A DNA stretch of 64,000 bases from Homalodisca vitripennis (GCF_021130785.1 NC_060214.1:46437001-46501000); one strand, 5' to 3'. Shown: positions 1 to 13,417, counted from the first letter of the stretch. The notes: generated by a model not told the origin, from the letters alone. Numbers and translations: made by a program.

Positions 1-447
1 AGCGAAGCATGTAAACTCAACACGTGTTATAACGTAATTCGTTCTGAAGAAGTTTAGTATTTACCAGATATAGAAATGGCAAATTTATTTACATAATACG
101 ATGACAAGTTTCCCACAGTATTATTATCTTTACTTTAACACCACCCATTTTCTGTAATCTGAATCAGCTTAAATTAAAGTATTAAAGGATCTTAAATAAA
201 TTAAAATAAAATGCCAAATAGTGTAAAGTACGGCGGATATCATTTTGTGTGCAATGAATGTAACTTCGAGCATCCTGGAGGACTATAGTCTGACAAAGAG
301 AGCACATACAGATAAAATTCCACATTATACATATATTATTTGCAATATTTGCTTTAGCAAAGTATGTTACATTCCTTATAGTTTTTAATAAATTAATAAA
401 TAATAGTTTAAGAAACTAAAAAAACACGCTTTTATAGCTAACCAAAC
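1..447. other. Non-coding AT-rich sequence
   Basis: No coding region is visible. The first ~45 bases, which include AACACGTGTTATAACG, weakly resemble short stretches near 47.02 kb and 57.18 kb. This may be the tail of a further copy of the long-period repeat described below, but the match is too short to be sure. Confidence 0.4.
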
Positions 448-448
448 T

Positions 449-549
449 CCCCCCCCCCCCCCACCCCCCCCCCCCCCCACCCCCCCCCCCCCCCACCCCC
501 CCCCCCCCCCACCCCCCCCCCCCCCCACCCCCCCCCCCCCCCACCCCCA
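449..549. repeat. Interrupted poly-C tract
   Basis: About 100 bases of uninterrupted C runs of roughly 14-18 bases, separated by single A residues. The minus strand is therefore a run of long G tracts, able in principle to form G-quadruplexes. The apparent glycine/tryptophan-rich reading frames across it are artefacts of the repeat. It lies exactly at the left border of duplicated segment A. Confidence 0.95.
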
Positions 550-1315
550 CATGTCCATCCTATAGCAATGCAAGTGACTATGATGTGACCTGCCCCAACC
601 CTATGATTAGCTCTGATGTGTACTACTTCTTTAAGTAACAGGAAATTATAACCCGTCTTTAGTTCCAAAGTGTCTACACACTGAACAGTTGTTGGCTGTG
701 TCCTGTGTCTTGTGAAGTGTAACTGGGAGAGAAGTAGGACTCCTACCTAAGAAAAAAAAATATCGATTGCATTGTGCAAGTTAAAGTCGATTAGGTAAAT
801 AACAACAAAGGCCATATAATAACCCTTACTTATTGCTTAATAACTGTATTTATTATTCATCTACGTATGTATTAGTCTGCCACGATTAAATAATTTTTTA
901 AGTTAGAAGGAATACAAAAGTGTAAAACTGAGATATATTATATATATAATAATAATAATATAATATAATATTTAAACTTTTTCATTCCTTTTACTTAAAA
1001 AGTTTTTAAGGAGTAAAGTAGAAATATGTTCAGGGAATCTTTAAATTCCTACGAATAAAATGTTTTAATATTTTTAGAATAGATGAATGTAAAACGTAAA
1101 AAAATAAATTTGTGAGCATTATGACTGATCCAATTATTTCTTTCAAATAATTTAATATTTTTATCAGGGTAAGTGCGTAATAAACATAAAAATGAAGTTC
1201 GTAAAGCTTGTTTTGCGTTGCCGCTTTCACAACTGCCATAACGGATATTTTGGTATTTTGGAAAGACATGGATTTCCCTTGATCTTATTTATTAAATATG
1301 TTTAGACTAGTTTCA

Positions 1316-1560
1316 CCTTTTAATGGGCAATACAGTTATCTATATTAGGCTTAATTGTATTATATAGCAGCATGGGTGAACAGAGATGGACAGTATTGAT
1401 TATTGTGATTGCGTGTTTACTGATAAGATTATCAAGGCCTGTCTCTCACTGGATTGGATAGGTTAGCCAACCTCAAAGCTTTCCTAAAGGTTTACATTGG
1501 AGCAATTGCGATTGAGTGCGCTGTAAGCACACGGGTAAAATGGAATTAAATTAGAAGAAA
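1316..1560. other. Block unusually conserved between segments A and B
   Basis: This ~245-base block is about 92% identical by eye to 11638-11883, clearly better than its surroundings. One frame from about 1439 reads without stops in both copies across TGLDRLANLKAFLKVYIGA and onward (with F for L in B). However, a stop lies just upstream in that frame in both copies. It could be part of an exon, a regulatory element or a more recently inserted repeat. I do not recognise it. Confidence 0.4.
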
Positions 1561-2041
1561 TTTAAGTTTTAATTTCCTTTTGGGATCAAAATCCACTATA
1601 TAGACCCAGATATCTTACTACAGAGAAATAATGACATTTAATAATAAAACCGATGTATGCCTCTTATTATAATCCATAAATATCTCTATCTATTTTGTAT
1701 TGTATATGTATATTATTGTATATTTATTGCGTTAGTTCAAATCCTGTCATTTTCAAGATAAATATAAATATATTATATTGATAATGACGCTCACCCAAAT
1801 CTTATTGTTGGACAACAACCATAAATGAAGTTAATCCTGTTTATTTCGATTAAATTATTTTAAAAAAATTTTGATTCTTGACGAAATTCATTTTTGAAAT
1901 ATCCAGGAAATGCAGACAACCTTTCAGATGTAAATATAATATAATAATGACAGAATAACAGGATTCCATACATTTACCATCGTTACGGTAAAAAAGGTGC
2001 AACAAAAAGTTTCGAGCATTGGAATCAGTCCTCTTCGTCAG

Positions 2042-2193
2042 TTGGGGAAGGAATTAGTACATACACAAATATAGAACAGAAAGAAGAAAAGAAGCCCCGA
2101 GCACAAAAAACGGGTAGGACAAGCAGAATCACATATCATACCGACCCGGATGAAAGTGATCCTTCGTCACTTTCCTCTTTCAAAAGTCATTGA
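2042..2193 (+). CDS. Possible terminal exon, unknown protein (copy A)
   Basis: A pyrimidine-rich stretch ending in CTCTTCGTCAG (AG at 2040-2041) looks like a 3' splice site. From 2044 (phase 2) one frame runs open for 49 codons to TGA at 2191-2193. The predicted tail is basic (EQKEEKKPRAQK) and then acidic and serine-rich, with TYHTDPDESDPSSLSSF near the end. The paralogue at 12361-12512 keeps the acceptor AG, the frame and the same stop position; the last ~56 bases differ at one site only. Such conservation over a decayed background suggests a real last exon or a retained exon relic. No upstream exon is identified and I do not recognise the protein. Confidence 0.35.
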
Positions 2194-3240
2194 CACTTGC
2201 GTTATAACTTTATTAACCATAACGATGGCAAATGTCTGAAATCTCGTTATCCTTGTAAACCTTACATCGTCAATAAAAAAAATCAAAAAAGAAAAGGATA
2301 TTACAAGTAACTTAGAGATCTCCACGTACACGCAGTTATGTCTATAGTTTTTGAGATGTGCGGCATGTTGATAAAGTTCACTACCACTCAGCAATATGCC
2401 ATGGATGGATGGATATATAACTTCATGTAATATAATATCTTTATAGGAATAAAGTTTTAAACAAAATTTTAAAATCAGTTTTTTTATTTAGGCTTTTATA
2501 ACAAAAATAACAACGTTAGGCAAGAGTATGTGCGAATGAGAGAGTAATTAGTACTGTTTTAAAACCAAAATTATGTAATACAGGTTCAAGAAACTTATAG
2601 ATTATAAAAAGTTTTTGTTTCCAAAAAGTAAAACTGTACAGTAACATTTACCACCTGTTGGTAATTAAATCTGAAATTCACAAATTATTTTTCTACAAAA
2701 GATAACCATTGTGCAATTCTTTAGTGAATGTTTTTCGTTCATAATATTTTAAGAGCACCGGAATGTGTTTATTGTGAATCTACTATTTATGTTTAGTATA
2801 AGGTTTAATATTATGAGATCTTAGTGTAATTAGTAAATGGTGGTGGCTACTGTAACTTAACTGATATCGAAATAATTATTACAAATGAGGTTGTGGCCCT
2901 AACTTGGCTTGCCAAGATATAAATAATTTTTAATTTGAGTGCTAATACATTTGCCCAAAAACGTCTGCTCTGGCCGGACTTATTGAACAATTCTTCGCGG
3001 CATTAAGGTCATTTACTCACAAAGTTTCAACGCTTACTGATGGTAAGTAACCAGCATGTCTAGACCAATCTGTTATTCACAGATTATAACCTTTGATGCC
3101 CATGCAGCATATATGCTCTAGCGAAAGTACTGACAACGGAAGAGAACTTTTTAACATACTTTGATCTACACTCCATATTCTACAGACTTTGAAATTTTGA
3201 ATACAATTTTCGAGTTTGCGATCCTAATAATTTCTATAAA

Positions 3241-3984
<744 letters not shown>

Positions 3985-5420
3985 TATATATATTACAGTT
4001 TAAAGATAAGTCTTTAACTTGTGTTTTGTGCTTAAATTCTAGATATTGCCTTTGTTCCACAGTTTCACTATAGACTAGACTCATGCTGTCGGTGAATCAG
4101 TACGGTTGTATGTATTTTTAGTAGCAATTCATTTGTTTCCATTTTAATAGTAATTTATGTCTGAAGAATAGGGCAGTTCCAATCCTCAAAACTCAATGCT
4201 ATATTTTGCATTATAATTATTTGCTATATATTAACAATAACGATGGTAATCTCTGAAATCCTAAAATTATATTTTTTTGATTTAGATATAATGAGACTTT
4301 ACTATTCGTATCTTAGAATTTTTGAAAAAAAAAATCAATAAGGAAAATCAATCTTCGCTTGATACAAAACACAAGCTGTTTACAATAAGTTCTTCCCTAT
4401 GACAATTAGTTAATATTATTTTGGGGTTGCGGTAGTGCTTGTATAGAAAGATTATTGAAACTGTTAAATAATACAACAGTAAGTTTAGAATTTTAGCTTG
4501 ACATAGTCAAATTCAAATGTCATAAACGTAAATAAAAATGCTATCAGCTCTGACCAAAAGTTAAATTGATATAAATACAATTCAGCCTAGGCCTTTCAGC
4601 ACGGATGGTTGTAAACTATTTATGATTTGCCGTAATTCCCATATCTACGAACACAGTCGTTTATGTTTATTTCAGAGCTATATGGCGTCTCTCGTGTTTT
4701 GTAAAGCTAAAACTACAATAAATCCAACGTTTTTATTGTTAATAATGAAATATGAAAGAAACTATTAATGTACGTATTAAAATGTACTACTATTATTCAT
4801 CATGATAGGTTTAGTTTAATTTCAATACACAATGTCTGTATCCATGAAGTTTAGAAAACTATACTTTCCTGAATTCAACCTAAGTACTAAATTATATATA
4901 CGTCTATTTATACTTAATCTGAGGGTAGAATATCATATTCAAATTTTGCGTAAGTAATATAAATAATATGGACTATAGGAGCAAAACCTAAAAAAAGAAT
5001 TATTCATACTTTTGCTCAAATTCTGTCCCTCTTATTCATAAACATTGTAAAATGGGTCCATTTTGCAGGACATATGTCTAATTCAATTTTAAAATATTAA
5101 GGGACTCTATAATTTTGGAACTCCAACTTTAAAGTTTTTATTCATTTATCTAAAATAGTTCAGGCCTAACTGAACTTGTGTGTGCTATCAAACAAATATA
5201 CGGAAAATTGCATAATAATTGTGGTCGTAGCCACGTGTGCTATTTGATTATGAGTATGCAGATAAAATATGTGCCAAACCATCACAGTTTAGCACAGGCA
5301 AACTCTATCATCAAAAAAGCACTTTTTATTGTTAAAAACAGGAAAGAATTCCATGCGATTCGTGGAAAAGTAAAATAATTATTCCTCGATCACAAAACGT
5401 AACAAAGGTAGATCGCTTCC
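3985..5420. other. Non-coding AT-rich sequence
   Basis: No gene is supported. A short block at 4237-4265 (ATATTAACAATAACGATGG) resembles a block near 2215 directly and the reverse complement of 7718-7757. This suggests shuffled pieces of the segment A repeat. Confidence 0.4.
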
Positions 5421-5424
5421 GAGC

Positions 5425-5580
5425 TCCTGAATTTTGCTGCATTGTTTGCTTTCCAATAAATAGCTGATTCTGAACAACTTTGTCCTCAGGATGAGTTAAT
5501 GACGGTTAAAATAGAGATGGGTTATTTGTTAATTATTTCAACTCTAATCGTATATGCCGGAGGTTTAAAACTTTAGCAAT
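5425..5580. repeat. Direct repeat, copy 1 (partner 7488-7660)
   Basis: The sequence from CCGAGCTCCTGA through ATAAATAGCTGA, TCAGGATGAGTTAATGACGG and TTATTTGTTAA recurs at 7488-7660 in the same order and orientation, about 80% alike by eye. Function unknown; probably a dispersed repeat fragment. Confidence 0.7.
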
Positions 5581-6244
5581 TTTGTATTTAACTGTTTAAT
5601 TCATAACAATTAAACAACACTGTACATTTCCTTTCACATTGTATTATTAAGAATAAAATTTGCTTTATGTATTATAGATTGTACCATTACAAAAACTGGT
5701 GTGGTAAATTATTGTTATTCATAATAAAACTTAATGAGGTAACTCATTACAAAAGATAGTTTTCTTCTCCAAACTTAAACAATTTTATTGGCAACTATAT
5801 GTTTTTAGTTTAGTATGTAGGATTATTGTAAAAATTATGATAAAGTCAAACAAATAGGTTAATGTTTTTTGAAAATTTTTATTAATAGATTTACATCCTT
5901 TTAAATACACTACTCTATTTTGAAAACCGCAACAGTCAGTTGAAATAAATGAAACAAAGTGTTATTTAAACAATTAATCTACAAACTTGTTTAAAATATA
6001 GTTCAGGAATAAAAAAATACCAAGAAAAATATAGAACTAGTTGCTACCCCTTTAAGATAAAAATATTTCACACAATATACAATAAAACGATAATTCATTT
6101 CGACAATATGTAGAACTATTAAAAACAGTTATTATTGATTAGGGAGTATCTATTATAATAAAAAGTTAGAGCGTATGTTTGTATTTTATAATAAAAATAT
6201 ATGAAAAAGTGAACATTTACAGTTATTTAACATTGTATCATTAC

Positions 6245-7095
6245 AAGTAAATAACGTAGTCTCAAACGATAATACGACAAAGGGCCATACTCTGCTTGTT
6301 TGTTGTTTTCATTTATATTTCTAATTTTAGAAGCTGTATAAAAACTGGGCCGCTTTTCTACTTTTTCAACGAGTGAATGCAATTTATTATAACGTGCTGA
6401 AAACTAATGCCGAAGCTTTTATAGAGGTTCATCAGATTACATGTTACATGTCAGATTACATGTTTTATATTGTACTTCTCTGCACTTTACATACTTCAAA
6501 CTCTACTTCACGCAAACAAGAACTTGAGCTTACTTTTTATAAACTATATAACATTTAAGTATCTGACTCACATTTATTGCTATATAACGTATATTTCACA
6601 GATTATTTAGCAGTATAATCTATATATATATATATATATATAGAAATTTTAAAATATATATATATGTATATTTTTAGTGAAAAAAAAAGAATTACTGTAT
6701 GACTTTGCATCTATTTAAAAAATGTTATGAGTGCCAGGCAATGTATAAAAGGCAATATAAACGCAACAATGTGTTTTACATTATAAAACAACTTCTACAA
6801 AATATGCAAGTTTAATGGTCAGACGCTAGAATTAGTTTCTTGACCTTCTGATTAATAAATGTATTTATGAATAAGAAAAAAATGCTGAATTACTTAGTTT
6901 ATTCCCAGCCGGAAAATAACCTACAGGAATTAAATATCTTAGTGAGAACTAAATTTAAAGTGCGAATTAATATGGACCATTTCAATAATCTAGGGACACT
7001 TGCAGTGGGTTTAACAAAAATGTATAAAATAAAGTGTTGTAATATAGAGTGGCAAGCAGGTTGATACTGTGCGACCATGCCAGGAGATAATACAC
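6245..7095. repeat. Inverted repeat arm, left (partner 9885-10240)
   Basis: Blocks at 6283-6305 (GGGCCATACTCTGCTTG), 6373-6430 and 7045-7090 recur in reverse complement at 9885-10240. The left arm has about 500 extra bases in the middle. Short open frames in the two arms share the peptide AIYYNVLKT / AIYFDVLKT. This is most likely two copies of an unidentified transposable element in opposite orientation, one internally deleted. Confidence 0.6.
6620..6642. repeat. (TA)n microsatellite
   Basis: Short alternating TA run followed by a second ATATATAT patch at about 6653-6665. Confidence 0.9.
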
Positions 7096-7487
7096 TTGAA
7101 GAAATATTTTGGAGACTATTGAAAAGTTATATTTTGGTATATATGGTGACGTGGTATACTATTTTGATACTATTATAATAAAGAAATATTATCAGACATT
7201 CTGTGAATGTAATTTTATTTATATTTATTGTATACTATAGAAACCGTAAACATTGACTAGCTTAAATGGTTAAAGAGAAAACTTTAAGTAAGATTTTATT
7301 TTTATAGAAAGTATTTGTAGCTTTATGTAATAATAGTTATAGATATTATTTTAAAACGAAAAATTACAAAAACGTTTTCTATCTTGCCCGGTTTGTAATT
7401 GAAAGTAGAACCTGTAAGCGCAAAGCACATTACGTGTGTCTTAACACTTGACAATTCGAACGATGTCCATAACAGGCACATCAATAA

Positions 7488-7660
7488 CGCTTTCGAGCTC
7501 CTGACTTTTTACTGCATTGTTTGCTTTTTAATAAATAGCTGAATCTGAACAACTTTGACCTCAGGACAAGTTAATGACGGTTGAAATAAAGATGAATTAT
7601 TTGTTAACTATTTCACCTCAAATTTTTTATAATGGACGTTTATAACTTTAGCGACTGCTT
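7488..7660. repeat. Direct repeat, copy 2 (partner 5425-5580)
   Basis: Same order of blocks as 5425-5580, with TTAATGACGGTTGAAATAA as the clearest anchor. Confidence 0.7.
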
Positions 7661-7989
7661 AAATCAAAATAAGCCTAACTTAAGTCTCATTAAACCTTAA
7701 GTACAAACAAATTTAACTTTAAAAGATTTCAGAGATTCCCTTGGTTATTGTTAATATATATGCCAAATATATCGTTGCGTTTCAAGCATAGAAACTTCTC
7801 TATTCTTCAAATTGGAAACATTATCAATAAAATGGAAAAAAATCAAAACAGTCTTGAAACTAAAGAGTTTCGACATAAATTTACCTCTAAAAATTATATA
7901 ATAACTAATTGATTCATCAACAGCATGACGTATATACTGGAAACATTGCAACCCAGACAATGTCTGCAATTTAAACATTAAACATGTTA

Positions 7990-9880
7990 ATGATGCCTCA
8001 AAGGTTGAAACAACTAGTTTACCCCTTGTAGTTTAAATTATTTATATTACTATAGCAGAATCGGAGTTTGCTGTTTTGCCCTGAGATAAAATATAAATAC
8101 ACATTTATATATTATCGTAATGAGGAACAGTATTGTTTTCAAAATTGTATGGATATCTTATCAGTGAGGAATAGATGTGATGTCACCTTGATGATTTTCT
8201 GTCATAAAAATTGCATTTAGTGTCTTGTTATATACAATTTTGACACAGAATAAATAAAATAGTTTGCCTTGTTGCCACGATGATGAATTAAGAAGTGTTG
8301 TTACCTGTGTTATGCTTTTACCTTAGACATTTAAAACAAATTGAAAACATTGGTTAAAATAATGAAACCAATGATTGTACTATTACGATACAACGTTTAC
8401 ACACAACAGTTAAATAATTTTAGCTGGCGCTTTGAATTCACATTACACAGCTTTAAATAATAAGAAGGGATTTTTGTTGCCTTAAAGATCAGTGGGGCTT
8501 AGCCCGGAAGAATTTACAAAATAATAATTTTATAAATTATTTGACGAAGATTTATGTTCATCCTAGTGTCTAGGAATTTTAATGCAATATTTTGGAACAA
8601 AAACAAGCAAAGACACTTTCAAATTTATAATCTTATTAGGATTATTACAAGTATCTGATGGCTGCAAATGGATTACAACATTTTATACAAGTCTTTATTT
8701 TCTGAAAATTATATGAATTTTTTCGAGACTTTAAAATACGTATAAAGCGTGATTTTTGATCTGTGTTTCAGTTTAATATGTCTGAAGATAATCCGTCTGC
8801 ACGTACGTCGGTTTGACCGTGTGTTTGTTAACACTAAAAAGTAAGTTCAAAGGCACTTAAACTACGGCACATGGACTCCTCAGTCTTCAACGTCGATATT
8901 ATAGCCCTTGGAGTTTTTGGTAACTCATTAATTATTGACCCCGTGTTTAAGCTACCTAATTTTTGATTCCAAGTAGTAAAAGATCAGGCGTCCAAATTCT
9001 GCCCATCTTTGCAATAACTTAGCGTATATTGTGTACTTTTATATCGCTTTATTTTGTTTTACAAAACCATACAACCTTCAACCGTATAATTACACTGCTT
9101 ATTTATCAAATACTGTAACTAAACTAAGAAAAATCTTAACTAAATAAGTTTTAACTTTAATCGATTGTTCTAGATTTATTTTTAAAATGTTGGAGCTTAA
9201 AACGAGATAATTATTTCACCCCTTACAAGTAGTACCCCTGGGAACATGGGCACTATCTCAGCCATTAGGAGAAAGGGAGGCTAAGACAGTTAATGTATTT
9301 TCTAGTTAAAACAGATAGGCGGTATCTGGATAGTCAACATACACTAATTCTTATGCTTACAAACGATGTTTAACATTTGAAAGAGTCCCAATTACTCCGG
9401 CAGTCATCCTTCGCAGTAAAATAGACCTCTCAACCAATAGCTTTTACTCCAATATCTCTTAAGGTATGGTTATTGATGTGCCTGTCATAGACATCCTTCG
9501 AATTATCTAGTTTTAACTCTCACGTTAATGTTTTCTGTATATAAGTTATACTTTAATTGATAAACCAGGCCAGGGATAACACATTTTTGTTACTTATTAA
9601 TTTTTAAATTTAAAGTATTATCTATGAATTTTATAACAAAAAGATACAAATCCGTTCTAAAAGTAAATACGTAGTTACAATTTTCTCTTGAACCATGTAA
9701 GCTAGTAGATGGTTATGGTTTCAAAACTTTACAAACAAATGAATAATTAAATTAAATAAAATTAATATAGGAAGACTGTTCATTATAATGGCATCAAAAT
9801 AGTACTCTTTAATTAAGTATACCGAAATGTAACATTTTCATTAACGTCTTCCAAAACATTTAAGAAAGAAGGTGTGTTGA
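7990..9880. other. Non-coding AT-rich sequence
   Basis: No coding region, RNA gene or element end could be supported here. Confidence 0.4.
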
Positions 9881-9884
9881 ACAT

Positions 9885-10240
9885 TGAAAATTAATCATCT
9901 CCTGCCATGGTCGCATAATATCAACCAGCTCGCCAGCCTATATTTACACACTTGAACATATAAATGTAAAACAACTGAGCTCACGTCCTTATGCGTGTGA
10001 AGTAGAATTTGAAGTACTACAGTATGTAAAATGTAGAGTGGTACATTATAAAACAATTTAAGCTGACGATTAATCTGTATAAAAGCTTCGGCATCAGTTT
10101 TTAGAACATCAAAATAAATCGCATTCACCCATGAAAAAGCAGAAAGAGGCTCAGTGTTTATTAAAGCTTTTAAAAATTAGGGATAGAAAAGAAAATAATA
10201 TGCAAGCAGAGTATGGCCCTCTGGCTTATTTACGTTGGAA
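9885..10240. repeat. Inverted repeat arm, right (partner 6245-7095)
   Basis: Reverse-complement relative of the left arm: the sequence around CCATGGTCGCAT and CAGAGTATGGCCCT mirrors 7055-7090 and 6280-6300. Shorter than its partner by an internal deletion. Confidence 0.6.
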
Positions 10241-11246
10241 GGTACAGTTATGTTTTAATATTAAATAACTACACCTTCTCTCTTTTACATATACTTTTTT
10301 ATTTAATAAAGATTTTACTGTTTTTAAAACCCCAAGTTAGTATCATTTATTGCCACAAATGACGTAATATGGATATGGTTGATTGAGCTTTCTTCATCAA
10401 TAATTATAAAAAATAAATGATTCGTTATGTATTTCTGATTAATACAATACTATTATACGAGCATAACTGTCGTAAAATGTAACGTTGTTATAAAGTATAA
10501 CAATTAATCACTAAGTTTGCTTTAATTCCATGACAATAATGTGTTATAATGCAAGAAATTTAATAGAATAATAAGAAAACTACAAATAGAATAATTTAAT
10601 ATCAAGATGAATTCTGACGTAATGATTTCTCGATAACGTCTCATGCACAATTGTGATCATAAAACACGAAATTTTCATTACTATTTTGGCTGAAAAAATA
10701 CAGGGAGAGGAGGAACTTGATAAGATGTGCGATCTACCGTTCATATATAAATAACAGTTCCAGATAAAACATTGTGACTAAATAAATTTGTAGTACCAAA
10801 CATATTTATGTTTTAAATGTTTACCATACAAGGTACAAAACCGTATATTTAATGTTAAATACGATCTTCTTTGTAACGCTAAATGCCCATCCTCGTTCAA
10901 TGTAAATGACTAAGCCTGTGACATGATGTGTTCTCTACCACTTCTCTAAGTAGCAGGAAATTGTTACCCGTCTTTAGTTCAATTAGTCTACATACTGATC
11001 AGGAGTTGGCTGTGTCCTGTTTCTTGTGATTCATATCTGGTTGAGAAGTAGGACTCCTCCTTAGAAAACTATATAAAAATTGCATAGTGCAAGTTACAGT
11101 CAATTATTTATATAAAAAACATAGCGATATTCATAACCCTTATTTATTGCTTAGTAACTCTATTTATTATTCATCTACGTATGTATTGGTTACATAGGAT
11201 TAAACTATTTTTGATGTTAAGAGAAACAACAAAATTTTAAAACTGA

Positions 11247-11248
<2 letters not shown>

Positions 11249-11290
<42 letters not shown>
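11249..11290. repeat. (TA)n microsatellite
   Basis: About 40 bases of alternating TA. The equivalent place in segment A (about 933-965) has only a short TA/ATA patch. Confidence 0.95.
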
Positions 11291-11291
<1 letters not shown>

Positions 11292-12360
11292 CATTTAAAA
11301 TTTTTCATTCCTTTTAATTTTATTAGTAGTTTAGTGAGTAAAGTAAAAAAAAAATTCCAGACAATATTTAAAATCTTACAAATACAATGTTTTAATATTT
11401 CAAGAATAGGTAAATGGAAAACAAAATAAAGGAAAAATTTGTGAGCATTATGATTAGTCCATCTCTATTTCTCTCAAATAATTTAATATGATAACTGAGG
11501 TAAGAAAGTAAGAAACATTTAAATGAAGTTCGTATAGCCAGGTTGAAGTTGCCGGTATCAGAACTGCCATAACGGATATTTTAAAAAGAAATAAATTTCC
11601 TTTGAAATGGTCTATGAAGTATTTTTACACTAGTAATACCTTTTAATGGGCAATAAAGTTATCTGTATTAGGCTTAATTGTAGTGTATAACAGCATCGGT
11701 GAACATAGATGGACAGTATTGGTTACTGTGATTGCGTGTTTGCCGATAAGATTATCAAAGCCTGTCTCTCACTGGATTTGATAGGTTAGCTAACCTCAAA
11801 GCTTTCCTAAAGGTTTACATTGGAGCAATTGCGATTGATTGCGCTGTAAAAACACGGGTAAAAAGGAATTAAGTTAGAAGAAATTTAGAGTTTTAATTTT
11901 CTTTTGGGATTAAAATTCAAAATTAAAAGACCTAAATATTTTAATACGGACAAATAACGAAATTTAACAATAAAACCGATATGTATGCATATCATTACAA
12001 AAATAAAATATAATATGTATGTGTATATATATATAATACATATATTCGTGTTAGTTCCCTTCCTACAATTATCAAGCTAAATATAAATGTATCACATTGA
12101 TTATGACACTCACTCAAATCTTATAGTTTGACAAGAACCATAATGGAACTTAATCCTGTTCATTTAGATAAGATGATTTCACGAAATTTGGAGTTCTAAC
12201 GTAAATACATTTTTCAAATATTTAGGAAATGCAGACATTATTTCTGCTTTAAAGATAATATAACAACGACAGGATAACAGGATTCCAGACTTTTGCTATC
12301 GTTATGGTTACAAAAGGTAGAACACAAAGTTTAAGGATTGGAATTTATCACCTTCGTCAG

Positions 12361-12512
12361 GTGACCAAAGAATTAGTACATAAAAAAATATCAAACAGAA
12401 AGAAGAAAAGAAGTCCCGAGCACAAGTCACGGGTACGAGAAGCACAATCACATATCATACCGACCCGGATGAAAGTGATCCTTCGTCACTTTCCTCTTTC
12501 CAAAGTCATTGA
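12361..12512 (+). pseudogene. Duplicate of the possible terminal exon (copy B)
   Basis: Partner of 2042-2193. The pyrimidine-rich acceptor (CACCTTCGTCAG, AG at 12359-12360), the frame and the terminal TGA at 12510-12512 are kept. The frame meets a TAA at 12382-12384, where A has TAC. I count 17 differences in 152 bases, nearly all in the first two thirds. The serine/aspartate-rich tail TYHTDPDESDPSSLSSF is identical at the protein level. The stop suggests a broken copy. Confidence 0.35.
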
Positions 12513-12599
12513 AAGTTACGTTATAACTTTATGAACCGTAACGATGGCAAATGTATGAAATCCTGTTATCCTTCTAAATGTTCCATCGTCAATAAAAAA

Positions 12600-13417
12600 T
12601 TATTGTTGCCTGTAAAGTCGGTTTTACGGGCGGAGATTTTACGTGACAACGTCTTTTTCTCGGTAGAATATTTATTGATATGAATATTATTAAATTGCAC
12701 AATAGGAACAAGGAATTGAATGAAAATAAGAATTGCACAAATTTTAACTGTAGAAATATATTTTGTTTACTAAAACATTGTACATAATTTGAAATTAATT
12801 AAAATTTGTTATTGTAAATGGTAAAGTTGAATAAAACATTTACTAAAATTGGAATTTGAAATTCTTGCTAAACACAGTTAAATTCTAACTCCGCGCGTGG
12901 TGATTGGTCGGTTTAGTTCGTTTGTTTGGTCGCAATGTTATGACAGGTTAGAGGTTATAATTTGTTATTTTAAATGTTTGACTAGCAATACGCGCTGTTT
13001 CTTCTCAATCGACTGAATTACGATTGATTGCAGAGTGATTTAAACTAATAATTTACTTAACACTATCAACATTTGTCAATAGTATGACATAACCTATAAA
13101 CTCAGTTTCTCAACTTTTGTGTCAATCTAACAATTAATCAATCAATCATAGTTTACGATAATGAAATATCAGTGTACAATTATTTACCTTTATTGTTGTA
13201 GTTGTTGTAAATGACGAATCTAAGCACTCCACATTTTCACGAATAAACATAGTTATCTGCTTTATCCCGTGCGGCGGACCCACAGTTATCTGCTTTATCC
13301 CGTGCGGATCCCGTGCGGCGGACCCACTGGACGGGCATCGTACCGTTACCGGGCGTTTACACTTTTTCATGAGTGACTCCGAGCCGCAACCTAATTTAAG
13401 ACGTTGTCACGTCAAAA
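12600..13417 (-). mobile_element. Helentron-like non-autonomous element (HINE), copy 1
   Basis: An ~814-bp element nearly identical to the reverse complement of 58543-59359. Read on the minus strand, it starts TTTTGACGTGACAACGTCTT. The end carries the complementary subterminal repeat AAGACGTTGTCACGT, 8 bases later a hairpin (GCCCGTAAA, 6-base loop, TTTACAGGC, one mismatch), then about 8 bases to the border. Subterminal inverted repeats plus a 3'-terminal hairpin, with no clear target duplication, is the arrangement known for Helentron-derived HINEs. The paralogous site in segment A (about 2276) is empty. It codes for nothing obvious; a GC-rich core near 13260-13330 contains a partial tandem repeat of CCCGTGCGGCGGACCCAC. 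Confidence 0.65.
13259..13330. repeat. Partial tandem repeat in the HINE core
   Basis: CAGTTATCTGCTTTATCCC and CCCGTGCGGCGGACCCAC occur twice with a truncated CCCGTGCGGAT between them. The same arrangement is present in the second copy (58625-58700), so it is ancestral to the family. Confidence 0.8.

Noticed and set aside
385..668. Glycine/tryptophan-rich open frames on the minus strand
   Set aside because: They are translations of the poly-C tract in two frames, with no other support.
1733..1748. GTTCAAATCC-type Pol III box B, possible tRNA gene
   Set aside because: No box A at the proper distance and no cloverleaf-forming flanks.
9895..10128. 77-codon minus-strand frame as a gene
   Set aside because: Lies in a repeat arm; its partner frame at 6373-6558 diverges completely after about 17 residues.
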